Of a stretch of DNA of 64,000 nucleotides, positions 44,201 to 51,483 are shown piece by piece. Both the position numbers and the translations under genes were made by a program. Origin of the DNA: Gemmobacter aquarius (lineage in GTDB: Bacteria; Pseudomonadota; Alphaproteobacteria; Rhodobacterales; Rhodobacteraceae); assembly GCF_003060865.1 (NCBI RefSeq), contig NZ_CP028918.1, positions 2,840,001 through 2,904,000 on the forward strand, read 5' to 3'. The notes under the pieces were generated by a model, which was given only the letters and a program-made list of their open reading frames with translations, was not told the origin of the DNA and did no database searches. Positions within the stretch are counted from its first letter, which is position 1. The number at the start of each line of letters is the position of its first letter.

Positions 44201-45117
44201 TGGCGATGAAGGTCGCGTTGGTCGGGATCGGCAAGATCGCACGTGACCAGCATGTTCCGGCGCTTGCGGCTTCGGGCGATTGGGAGTTGGCGGCGACGGT
44301 CAGCCGGTCGGGAACGGTGGACGGTATTGCAGCCTTTACCGATTTCGCCACGATGATGGCCGAGCGGCCCGATATCCCCATGGTGTCGCTGTGCCTGCCG
44401 CCGCAACCGCGTTTCGCCTATGCCGAGGCGGCGCTGCGGGCGGGACGGCACGTGATGCTGGAAAAGCCCCCCGGCCAGACGCTGGCCGAGGTGCATGCGC
44501 TGGAGACGCTGGCACGCACCATGGGTGTCACGCTTTACACCACTTGGCACAGCCGCATGGCCGAGGCGGTGGCCGCCGCCAAGGCGTGGCTGGCGGATAC
44601 GGTGGTGCGCCGCGCGCATATCACCTGGCGCGAGGATGTCCGCAAATGGCATCCGGGGCAGGACTGGGTGTTCGAACCTGGCGGCATGGGCGTGTTCGAT
44701 CCGGGCATCAACGCGCTGTCGATCCTGACCGAGATCTTGCCCGCGCCGGTGCATGTGACCGCCGCTGTGCTGGAGTTTCCGGAAAACCGTGACACGCCGA
44801 TTGCGGCGCAGATCGGCTTTTCGGGCGGGGTGAGTGCCGATTTCGACTGGCGTCAGGAAGGGCCGCAGACCTGGGATATGGAGTTCGAGACCGACAAGGG
44901 ACCGATGGCGCTGCGGATGGGGGGCAACCGTCTGGAACTGGGCGGCAAACCTGCGGGTGGAGTGAACAGCATCATGGGGGAATATCCCGCACTCTATGCG
45001 CGCATGGCCGATCTGGTGCGGAACGGGCAGTCCGAGGTCGATCTGTCACCGATGGTGCATGTAGCCGATGCTCTGACGCTCGGCAAACGGGTGACGGTCG
45101 CGGCCTTCAACTTCTGA
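44200..45117 (+). CDS. Gfo/Idh/MocA-family sugar 1-dehydrogenase (L-arabinose/D-galactose type)
   Basis: A 305-residue NAD(P)-dependent oxidoreductase: VALVGIGKIARDQHVPAL is the Rossmann motif, MLEKPPGQTLAEV the E-K-P motif, and DPGINALSIL carries the D-x-x-x-H/N catalytic region in the form typical of galactose/arabinose 1-dehydrogenases. Short length (about 305) also fits the Gal/Ara dehydrogenase branch. It would make the sugar lactone that, after hydrolysis, feeds the dehydratase encoded just before it. A lactonase and the ketoglutarate-semialdehyde dehydrogenase needed to finish the route are not in the window. Confidence 0.88.
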   Translation: MAMKVALVGIGKIARDQHVPALAASGDWELAATVSRSGTVDGIAAFTDFATMMAERPDIPMVSLCLPPQPRFAYAEAALRAGRHVMLEKPPGQTLAEVHALETLARTMGVTLYTTWHSRMAEAVAAAKAWLADTVVRRAHITWREDVRKWHPGQDWVFEPGGMGVFDPGINALSILTEILPAPVHVTAAVLEFPENRDTPIAAQIGFSGGVSADFDWRQEGPQTWDMEFETDKGPMALRMGGNRLELGGKPAGGVNSIMGEYPALYARMADLVRNGQSEVDLSPMVHVADALTLGKRVTVAAFNF

Positions 45118-45549
45118 GCGGAACGGAAGGACCCGGGGGGTTTCCGGGCCCTTCAGCCCCGACTGGCCGAAGTGACTGGCCGAAGTGACTGGCCGAATTG
45201 GCCGTAGTCTTGCGGCCACCCCGGAGGGGCGACCGCTTCACCGGGTAAGGCACACCAACCGAAAAACTCGTCACAGCACTCGTAAAAGGCAGAAGCCGGA
45301 TGCGTGCGCACCGACGGGTCGACAGCACGCGTTGCTTTGACTGGTCCCTTAATGCCACGAAAACGGCGCGTGACTTGGTTGCGCCCGAGTAGCGCATGTC
45401 GTCCGAAGCGCCGCCCGCCCGACCGATGGGACAGCAGAGGCATCCTTGGGGCGGTCTGCCATTCCTGCGGCCCTGACCGTCTGCCCTGCCTTTGCTGTTG
45501 CCCGCCGTAGCCAGCAGGTTAAGGTTTTGCCCAAAGGGTGGAGTTCGCT
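45118..45549. other. 432-base gap without a recognisable gene
   Basis: Between the sugar dehydrogenase and the LacI gene. A weak hairpin (CCCGG / CCGGG, about 45132-45148) follows the dehydrogenase stop and may terminate it. Several short open frames exist on the minus strand (45107-45534) but none looks like a protein. Base composition is more even and the codon pattern is lost, as in decayed coding DNA. A 13-base tandem repeat is listed separately. Confidence 0.4.
45161..45199 (+). repeat. Three tandem copies of a 13-base repeat
   Basis: GACTGGCCGAAGT occurs at 45161-45173 and 45174-45186, and GACTGGCCGAATT at 45187-45199. The unit is not a multiple of three, so it is non-coding. Possible iterated protein-binding site or replication-slippage product. 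Confidence 0.7.
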
Positions 45550-46542
45550 TTGGCAGGTATCAGGGACATCGCAACCCGCGCGGGCGCCTCGATCGCGACC
45601 GTATCACGGGTGATAAACGGGTCGGGCTATGTCAGCCCGTCGATGCGGGCCCGGATCGAGACGGTGATCACCGAGATGCAGTTTCGCCCGAATGCGGGGG
45701 CCGCGTCGATGCGGCGGGGGAAAAGCCGGATGGTGGGGGTGCTGCTGCCGGCGCTCGACGTCAAGTTCTTCGGCATCCTTGCCCATGTGATCGAGCAGGC
45801 CTTGTTCGCGCGAGGGTATCACGCCTTTATCTGTTGCAGTTCGGAAAGCCCCGATCGCGAGGCCGAGTATATCGCCGCCATGCTGGCGCAAAGGGTCGAC
45901 GGGGTGATCATCGCCAGCGTCACCTCGGATACGGTGACGGCGGCGCGACTGACAGCGGCGGGCGTTCCCATCGTGGCGGTGGACCGGGCCATTGCCGGGG
46001 CGGTGACGGTCAAGGCCGACCATTACGCGGGCGGGCGGCTGATGGCCGGACATCTGCTGGGCCTTGGCCACCGCAGCATCGCGGTAACGGGCGCGCCGGA
46101 ACATTCGACGCCGGTGACGGAACGTCTGGCAGGGGTGCGCGATGCGCTGGCCGCGGCGGGGCTGGAACCTGTCGCGGTACGACTGGGAGACGAGCACGGG
46201 TTCGAGGCCTGCCGCGATCTGGCGGCAGGGATGCTCGATGACGGGGTGGAGGCCGACGCGGTGATCGGGCTGACCGACCTTGCCGCGATCGGCGCGATCC
46301 ATGCGCTGCACGAGCGCGGCGTGGCGGTGCCACAGGATGTTTCGGTGATCGGCTTCGATGACATGCCGATGGCGCGCTATGTGATCCCGCAACTGACCAC
46401 CGTAGCCCAGCCGATCCGCGAGATCGGGGCGCTGGCCGTCGAGCAGATCGTGCGGCTGATGACGGGCGAGCCGCTGAGCGAGGAGCAGCCCCCTGCCCTT
46501 TCGGTGATCGAACGCGGCACCACGGCGCGGCGCCCTGCCTGA
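45550..46542 (+). CDS. LacI-family transcriptional regulator
   Basis: A 330-residue regulator: HTH and hinge IRDIATRAGASIATVSRVIN and GYVSPSMRARIE, then a periplasmic-binding-like sugar domain with VGVLLPALDVKFFGILAHVI, GVIIASVTSDTV, VAVDRAIAGAV, GHRSIAVTGAP and GFDDMPMARYVIPQLTTV. The start is probably TTG at 45550, eight bases after GGAG; a GTG at 45538 is also in frame. The only LacI-type palindrome found nearby is at 49630-49643, before the aldolase-oxidoreductase-kinase operon, which ends next to this gene. Confidence 0.9.
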   Translation: MAGIRDIATRAGASIATVSRVINGSGYVSPSMRARIETVITEMQFRPNAGAASMRRGKSRMVGVLLPALDVKFFGILAHVIEQALFARGYHAFICCSSESPDREAEYIAAMLAQRVDGVIIASVTSDTVTAARLTAAGVPIVAVDRAIAGAVTVKADHYAGGRLMAGHLLGLGHRSIAVTGAPEHSTPVTERLAGVRDALAAAGLEPVAVRLGDEHGFEACRDLAAGMLDDGVEADAVIGLTDLAAIGAIHALHERGVAVPQDVSVIGFDDMPMARYVIPQLTTVAQPIREIGALAVEQIVRLMTGEPLSEEQPPALSVIERGTTARRPA

Positions 46543-46571
46543 CCGCAGCGGGGGCTGTCTGCCCCCGCACC

Positions 46572-46646
46572 CCCGAGGATATTTGCACCAGCGTGAAAAG
46601 GGGCAGCGGTCTTTGCTGGTTTCATGCTGGCTGAAATATCCTCGGG
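46572..46646. repeat. 26-bp AGGATATTT..CCAGCGTGAA hairpin
   Basis: Arms 46572-46597 and 46621-46646 match at 22 of 26 positions with a 23-base loop. The arm word GGATATTTGCACCAGCGTGA links the ATTTG..CCAGCGTGAA copies (25709, 59396) with the paired hairpins at 18559 and 34643. It lies between the convergent LacI and kinase genes. Confidence 0.6.
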
Positions 46647-46681
46647 TGAGGTCCGGAGAGGGTGGAAAACCCTCTCCGGGG

Positions 46682-47653
46682 CTAAAGCAGGGCGGACAGG
46701 GGGGGAATGGATTCGGTGGCTGTGGCGCCTTTCAATGCGGCGGCGGCGGCGCGGTGACCGAGGCGGAGGCAGGCCTCTGGCTGCCAGCCTTCGTGGATGC
46801 CGTAAAGGCAGCCTGCGGCGAAGGCGTCGCCTGCACCGACTGGGCTGACGATGTCTTCGGGCATGACGGGGTCGGGGCGGCGGGTCAGCGCGGTGCCCTC
46901 TGCGCCCAACCACAGGCCGAGGGCGGGGGTGTGCACGATCACGGCGCGGCGGACGCCTTTGGCGAGCAACTGGCGGGCAGCGGCGGAAAGCGAGGCTTCA
47001 TCTGCGGGGTCGGCGGGCAGGCCCGTGGCGCGGGCGGCTTCGACTTCGTTGAGGAAAAGGTAATCGGTGTGGGGCAAGGCGGCTTCGACTGCGGCGCGGA
47101 ATTCGGGGCGGTCAGTCGAGACGAGGTCGACTGCGGTGACCATTCCGGCGGCGCGGGCGCGGGACAGGACGCGGGCTGCGCCGGTGCCTTGGGGGTCGAT
47201 TTCGTCGAGCTTTCCCAAAAGGTTGAGGTAGCCAAGGTAGAAGATCGCGGCCCCTTTGGCGGCGGCGGCTTCGACGGCGATGTCATCTTCGGCCAAAAGG
47301 TCGTTGGTGCCGGGGTGGTAAAAGAAGGTGCGGCTGTCGCCGGACAGGTTCATCACATGGGTGTGGGCGGTGGGGGCGCGGTCGGTGGTTTTAAGACCGC
47401 TGAGGTCGGCCCCTGCCGTCCGCACCGCGGCGCGGACGGTTTCGGCGTGGCGGTCGGTGCCGACCAGCCCAAGCGCGTAAAGCGGCAGGCCGGTGCGAAA
47501 GGCGGCGAGGGCCAGAAGCACATTGGCCGCGCCGCCTCCGGTGCCTTCGGCCTCGGCCTTGATGCGGACGAGGTCGGACTTTTGCGGCCATGCCTCGATG
47601 GTGTGGACGATGTCCACGATCCAGTTTCCGGCGCAGGCGATGCCGCGCTTCAT
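46682..47653 (-). CDS. PfkB-family carbohydrate kinase
   Basis: A 323-residue ribokinase-fold kinase. The N-terminal GTGGGAANVLLALA is the conserved GG motif of substrate binding, NEVEAARATGLP the N-E motif, and the C-terminal SPVGAGDAFAAGCLYG carries the anion hole and catalytic aspartate (GAGD). The substrate is unknown. Last gene of a three-gene operon with an oxidoreductase and an aldolase; oxidation, phosphorylation and aldol cleavage of one sugar would be a coherent route. Its start overlaps the oxidoreductase stop (ATGA). Confidence 0.9.
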   Translation of the reverse strand: MKRGIACAGNWIVDIVHTIEAWPQKSDLVRIKAEAEGTGGGAANVLLALAAFRTGLPLYALGLVGTDRHAETVRAAVRTAGADLSGLKTTDRAPTAHTHVMNLSGDSRTFFYHPGTNDLLAEDDIAVEAAAAKGAAIFYLGYLNLLGKLDEIDPQGTGAARVLSRARAAGMVTAVDLVSTDRPEFRAAVEAALPHTDYLFLNEVEAARATGLPADPADEASLSAAARQLLAKGVRRAVIVHTPALGLWLGAEGTALTRRPDPVMPEDIVSPVGAGDAFAAGCLYGIHEGWQPEACLRLGHRAAAAALKGATATESIPPLSALL

Positions 47654-48789
47654 GCGTAGGCGACCTTGACCGATTGGCCGGTCTTGCCTGCCTGAAGGGC
47701 AGCGGTCAGCACCGCGTGGTGGGCGCTCGCTTCCTGCGGCGAGGCGCAGGGGAAGCCATGCGCGTCGCCTCCGGCCAGTTCATCGATAAAGGCGGCCCAC
47801 ATCTGCTGGATCGCATCGGTGAAGCCGAATTCGAAGATGCCGCCCGTGATCGCAGGGAAAAGCGGGGTGTAGCCGAGATCTTCTGTCGCCCATGCCTGCG
47901 GGCCACCTGCCGTGTAGCGCATGAATTGCCATTGGCGGGGTTGTTTGGTGCTGAAATAGGCCGAGCCGTTCATGCCCAAGACGCGGATGGACCATGTGTT
48001 CGCCTCGCCCGGGGCGATGCGCCATGTCTTCAGGACCATGGGGAAGGCGCCGTCGGCATGGGGGACGGTGGCGGTGATGGTTGCGTTGTCCCATGTGTCG
48101 CAAGGCAGCGTGCCGCCCTTGCCATCGGGGCGGGTTGGCACGCGTTTCACGAGGCTGGCGGTCACGGTTTCGGGCCGCCAGCCAAGCCGCAGGGGGACGT
48201 GCAGGACGTGCATCCCGAGATCGCCCATGCAGCCGTATTCGCCGTTGACCGATGCCATGCGCTTCCAGTTCAGGGGCTTTTGCGGGTTGATGTCGGAGGA
48301 GTGGAGGAAGGCGGCTTCCACCTCGAGGATCGGGCCGATTGAGCCGGATTTGACGAAGTCGATCACGCGTTGCGCGCCGGGGTAGAAGGGCATTTCCGAC
48401 GAGCAACGGACGATCAGGTTCGGGTGTGCTGCGATTGCGGCCATGATGGTGGCGTTTTGCGCGGCGTCCATGCCGAAGGGTTTTTCGCCCAAGAGATGTT
48501 TACCGGCGGCAAGTATGGCGGGGTAAAGTTCCGCGTGCAACACATGGGGGACGGCGCAATAGACGGCGTCGACCTCGGGGTTGGCCAGAAGTTCGCGGTA
48601 ATCGGTGGTTTGCTGCATGGGGCCGAGGTGTTCGGCATACCAGCCCATCAGGGCGGGGTTGGTGTCGCATACGGCGACGATGCGGGGCTTGGCGCGGGTG
48701 TCGGTCAGGTGCAGCCAGCGGGCTGCGGCGCTGGCGAATTCGCGCCCCATGAGACCGCAGCCGATGATGCCGAAGCGGATTTCACGCAT
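47650..48789 (-). CDS. Gfo/Idh/MocA-family oxidoreductase
   Basis: A 379-residue dehydrogenase with FGIIGCGLMGREFASAAARW (NAD site), AVCDTNPALMG, LLGEKPFGMD (E-K-P motif) and GEYGCMGDLGMHVLHVP, where G-D-x-x-x-H holds the catalytic histidine. It belongs to the longer inositol/scyllo-inositol- and sugar-oxidising branch, distinct from the sugar dehydrogenases at 44200 and 53201. The start overlaps the aldolase stop by one base. Confidence 0.9.
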   Translation of the reverse strand: MREIRFGIIGCGLMGREFASAAARWLHLTDTRAKPRIVAVCDTNPALMGWYAEHLGPMQQTTDYRELLANPEVDAVYCAVPHVLHAELYPAILAAGKHLLGEKPFGMDAAQNATIMAAIAAHPNLIVRCSSEMPFYPGAQRVIDFVKSGSIGPILEVEAAFLHSSDINPQKPLNWKRMASVNGEYGCMGDLGMHVLHVPLRLGWRPETVTASLVKRVPTRPDGKGGTLPCDTWDNATITATVPHADGAFPMVLKTWRIAPGEANTWSIRVLGMNGSAYFSTKQPRQWQFMRYTAGGPQAWATEDLGYTPLFPAITGGIFEFGFTDAIQQMWAAFIDELAGGDAHGFPCASPQEASAHHAVLTAALQAGKTGQSVKVAYA

Positions 48790-49610
48790 CAGATCATCCT
48801 CAATGCGGCTTCGGGGGTGGCCCCGTCATGCACCACGGCCATGAGCGCGCGGGTCATGCCGCCGGGGTTGGGGTGCTGGATGACGTTGCGGCCGTAGACG
48901 ATGCCGCGCGCGCCTTGGCGCATAAGTTCGGCGGTGCGCGACAGGATTTCGGCATCGGACACGCGGCCGCCGCCGCGCACCAGCACCGGCAGGCCCTGGG
49001 CGATTTCGATCACGCGGTGGTAATCGGCCACGTTTTCGCACGGGTCGGCCTTGATGATGTCGGCGCCGAGTTCGGCGGCTTGCCGGACGAGCGGAAGGAT
49101 CAGGTCGATATTGCCGTCGACCATGTAGCCGCCCTTGGAATTGTCTTGCATCACAAGGGGTTCCACCATAAGCGGCATTCCCATGATTTCACATTCGCGT
49201 TTGAGACGATTCACGTTTTGAACGCAGGCGCGGTAGAGTTCGGGTTGGTTGGGCAGCAAGAGCAGGTTCACCACCACGCAGGCCGCATCGAGCACCACGC
49301 CCTGTTCGACGGCGCGGTCGATGGTTTCGGAAAACAGCGAAGACGGCAGCGGCGTGCCATAGACGTTGGCGATATCGGTCCGCAGCACCAGCGCGGGGCG
49401 GGACTTGCCGGGGATGGCTTGCAGGATCGGGGCGGTGCCCGGGGGAAGCTGGATCGCATCTGGGGCGGCGGCGGCGACGGTGTGGATCGCGTCGCGCATG
49501 TTCTCGATCCCGCCGAGGAAGGAGCGTTCGTTGAACATGCCGTGGTCGATCGCCACGTCGAAGCAATTGCCCGAGGGCGAGAAAAGGCGGTTCATCCGGG
49601 CGAGTTTCAT
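48789..49610 (-). CDS. Class I aldolase of the FbaB/LsrF/DhnA family
   Basis: A 273-residue (beta/alpha)8 aldolase. FDVAIDHGMFNE is the family N-terminal block; the Schiff-base lysine is expected in ELGADIIKADPCENV; LPVLVRGGGRVSD and GARGIVYGRNVIQHPNP form the phosphate-binding end of the barrel. It resembles LsrF and archaeal-type fructose-bisphosphate aldolases rather than DeoC. First gene of the operon, with a LacI-type operator 20 bases upstream of its start codon. Confidence 0.88.
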   Translation of the reverse strand: MKLARMNRLFSPSGNCFDVAIDHGMFNERSFLGGIENMRDAIHTVAAAAPDAIQLPPGTAPILQAIPGKSRPALVLRTDIANVYGTPLPSSLFSETIDRAVEQGVVLDAACVVVNLLLLPNQPELYRACVQNVNRLKRECEIMGMPLMVEPLVMQDNSKGGYMVDGNIDLILPLVRQAAELGADIIKADPCENVADYHRVIEIAQGLPVLVRGGGRVSDAEILSRTAELMRQGARGIVYGRNVIQHPNPGGMTRALMAVVHDGATPEAALRMI

Positions 49611-49629
49611 CTGTGCTGCCTGCGGTTTG

Positions 49630-49643
49630 TGTAAACGTTTACA
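49630..49643. promoter_or_regulatory. LacI-type operator
   Basis: TGTAAACGTTTACA is a perfect 14-base palindrome with the central CG and the AAACGTTT core of LacI/PurR-family operators, 19 bases before the aldolase start codon on the minus strand. The best candidate regulator is the LacI protein encoded at 45550. Confidence 0.75.
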
Positions 49644-49731
49644 GAAAATTAATGCGACTTGTGGCGATTGTCAAAATTTTTGGGCGTCGGGGAAAGGAAA
49701 TTCGTCGCGGCGCTGCGGCATCGGGGTTTTG

Positions 49732-49756
49732 AACTGGTATGATGAGTATACATCAT
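49732..49756 (+). promoter_or_regulatory. Candidate GntR operator before apnO
   Basis: AACTGGTATGATGA at 49732-49745 is repeated exactly at 51470-51483 before apnL. Here it extends into an inverted repeat, ATGATG (49739-49744) and CATCAT (49751-49756) around AGTATA. The GntR gene at 50675 is the second gene of this operon. Confidence 0.6.
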
Positions 49757-49832
49757 GTTAAAGCTGCGTCCGGTCATGGCTTTGGCGGGTCTTCGGGCGG
49801 TCGGGGCGTTTTGCAGCTTTGGGAAAATCGAT

Positions 49833-50675
49833 ATGGCACAGTCAGTCGCGGTGTTCGGTGCGGGCGGGAAGATGGGCTTCCGTGTTACACGCAAATTCGT
49901 TGAGGCCGGGTATGACACCCGTGCGGTCGAGGTGGGCGAGGTCGGGATCAAGCGGCTGGCCGAGGTGGGGATTGCAGCGGTCGACGCATCGGTCGGGCTG
50001 GACGGGGCTGCGATCGTGGTGCTGGCGCTGCCCGACAGCCTGATCGGCAAGATCGCGCACGAGATCGTGCCGGGGCTGGCTGCGGGGACGATGGTGGTGA
50101 TCCTCGACGCCGCGGCGCCCTATGCGGGGGCCTTGCCCGAGCGGGCGGATATCACCTATTTCGTGGGGCACCCCTGCCATCCGCCGCTGTACAACGACGA
50201 GACGGACCCCGCCGCGCGGGCCGATGTGCATGGCGGCGTGGCCAAGCAGGCAATCGTCTGCGCGCTGATGCAGGGGCCGGAGGAGCATTACGAGATCGGG
50301 GCGGAAATCTGCCGCGTGATGTGGTCGCCGGTGATGCGGACGCATCGGGTCACGGTCGAACAGCTGGCGATACTCGAGCCGGGGCTTTCGGAAATGATCG
50401 CCATGCCCTTTGTCGACATGATGGCCGAAGCGGTGGATGTTTGCGCCGAGAAGTACGGGATTCCGCGCGAGGCCGCGTTCGATTTCCTGATCGGGCACCT
50501 GAACGTGGAAATCGCGATGTGGTTTGGTTATTCGCCCAAATTGCCGTCGGATGCGGCGGTGCGGGTGATGACCCATGCGCGGAAATATCTGATAAAAGAC
50601 AATTGGTTGGATGTTCTTTCGCCCCCCGTGGTCAAGGACAGCTGCGAGCTGATCGTGCAAGGCCGCACCGCCTGA
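49833..50675 (+). CDS. apnO: D-apionate oxidoisomerase (ApnO-like), 6-phosphogluconate dehydrogenase fold
   Basis: A 280-residue NAD-dependent enzyme: VAVFGAGGKMGFRVTRKFVE binds NAD, VLALPDSLIGKIAHEIVPGL and FVGHPCHPPLYND follow, and a helical C-terminal domain includes EKYGIPREAAFDFLIGHLNVE. In the published D-apionate pathway ApnO oxidises and isomerises D-apionate to 3-oxo-isoapionate. The assignment depends on fold and on the complete set of partners downstream. The ATG at 49833 follows GGGAAAA; an upstream ATG at 49755 lies in the operator region. Confidence 0.82.
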   Translation: MAQSVAVFGAGGKMGFRVTRKFVEAGYDTRAVEVGEVGIKRLAEVGIAAVDASVGLDGAAIVVLALPDSLIGKIAHEIVPGLAAGTMVVILDAAAPYAGALPERADITYFVGHPCHPPLYNDETDPAARADVHGGVAKQAIVCALMQGPEEHYEIGAEICRVMWSPVMRTHRVTVEQLAILEPGLSEMIAMPFVDMMAEAVDVCAEKYGIPREAAFDFLIGHLNVEIAMWFGYSPKLPSDAAVRVMTHARKYLIKDNWLDVLSPPVVKDSCELIVQGRTA

Positions 50676-51388
50676 TGGGGGGGCCGATCCTGCGGCGCAA
50701 GCTGGGCGAGGAGGTGCGGTTGCGCCTGCTTGCCCAGATCGAGCGGGGCGAGTTGCGCCCCGGCGATGCGCTGCCTTCGGAGCGGGAATTGATGGAGACG
50801 ATGGGGGTTGGCCGCCCCGCCGTGCGCGAGGCGATGCAGGCGCTGGAAGGCGCGGGGCTGATCGAGATCAGGCATGGCGAGAGGGCGCGGGTGGCCGAGC
50901 CTTCGGTGGGCCGCATGGTCGACCAACTGTCGGTGACGATGAAGCATCTGCTGGTCCATTCCAATGCTTCGCTGGAAAATCTCAAGGATGCGCGGGTCAC
51001 GTTTGAATGCGAGATGGCGCGGATCGCGGCGCGGCGTCATACGGCGGCCGACCTCGAGCGGCTGGCCGAAACCGTGGCGCGGCAGGCGGCGGCGCTGGAC
51101 GATCCGGCGGCATTCCGGCGGCTGGACGGGCAGTTTCACCGCGAGATCGCGGGCATCAGCGGCAACCCGATCTGGACGGCCTTGTCGGACGGGCTGTTTC
51201 GCTGGCTGAACGATTTTCATGTCGATCTGGTCAGCGTTCCGGGCAAGGAAAACCTGACACTGGCCGAGCATCGCGGCATCATCGCGGCGATAGGGTCGGG
51301 CGATGCGGGGCGTGCGGGCGTGGCGATGGCGGACCATTTGAACCGGGCGAACGAGCTTTATCGCCGGGGAACGGCGATGCACAGGTGA
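50675..51388 (+). CDS. GntR-family regulator (FadR/NanR type)
   Basis: A 237-residue regulator: winged HTH with LLAQIERGELRPGDALPSER, VGRPAVREAMQALEGAGLIE, and an all-helical FCD effector domain with LKDARVTFECEMARIAARRH and LDGQFHREIAGISGNPIW holding the metal/ligand D-H residues. Its ATG shares one base with the apnO stop, so it is part of the operon and probably autoregulated through the AACTGGTATGATGA sites. Confidence 0.9.
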   Translation: MGGPILRRKLGEEVRLRLLAQIERGELRPGDALPSERELMETMGVGRPAVREAMQALEGAGLIEIRHGERARVAEPSVGRMVDQLSVTMKHLLVHSNASLENLKDARVTFECEMARIAARRHTAADLERLAETVARQAAALDDPAAFRRLDGQFHREIAGISGNPIWTALSDGLFRWLNDFHVDLVSVPGKENLTLAEHRGIIAAIGSGDAGRAGVAMADHLNRANELYRRGTAMHR

Positions 51389-51469
51389 TGCAGATGGATG
51401 CACGGAAGTCTTCAGAACCTGTTCATCTTTGCGCGCAAGCCCCGCGGCGGGGCGTGGTAACAGACTGGA

Positions 51470-51483
51470 AACTGGTATGATGA
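51470..51483 (+). promoter_or_regulatory. Second AACTGGTATGATGA site, overlapping the apnL start
   Basis: An exact copy of the 14-base word found before apnO. It contains the apnL start codon (ATG at 51477 or 51480), so a bound regulator would block initiation directly. The 88-base gap after gntR suggests a second promoter here. Confidence 0.55.

Noticed and set aside
45107..45534. Small minus-strand frames in the 432-base gap
   Set aside because: Four overlapping frames in different phases, none with a ribosome site or recognisable protein pattern.
46583..48342. Plus-strand frames opposite the kinase and oxidoreductase genes
   Set aside because: Shadows; the minus-strand genes have complete motifs and operon-type overlaps.
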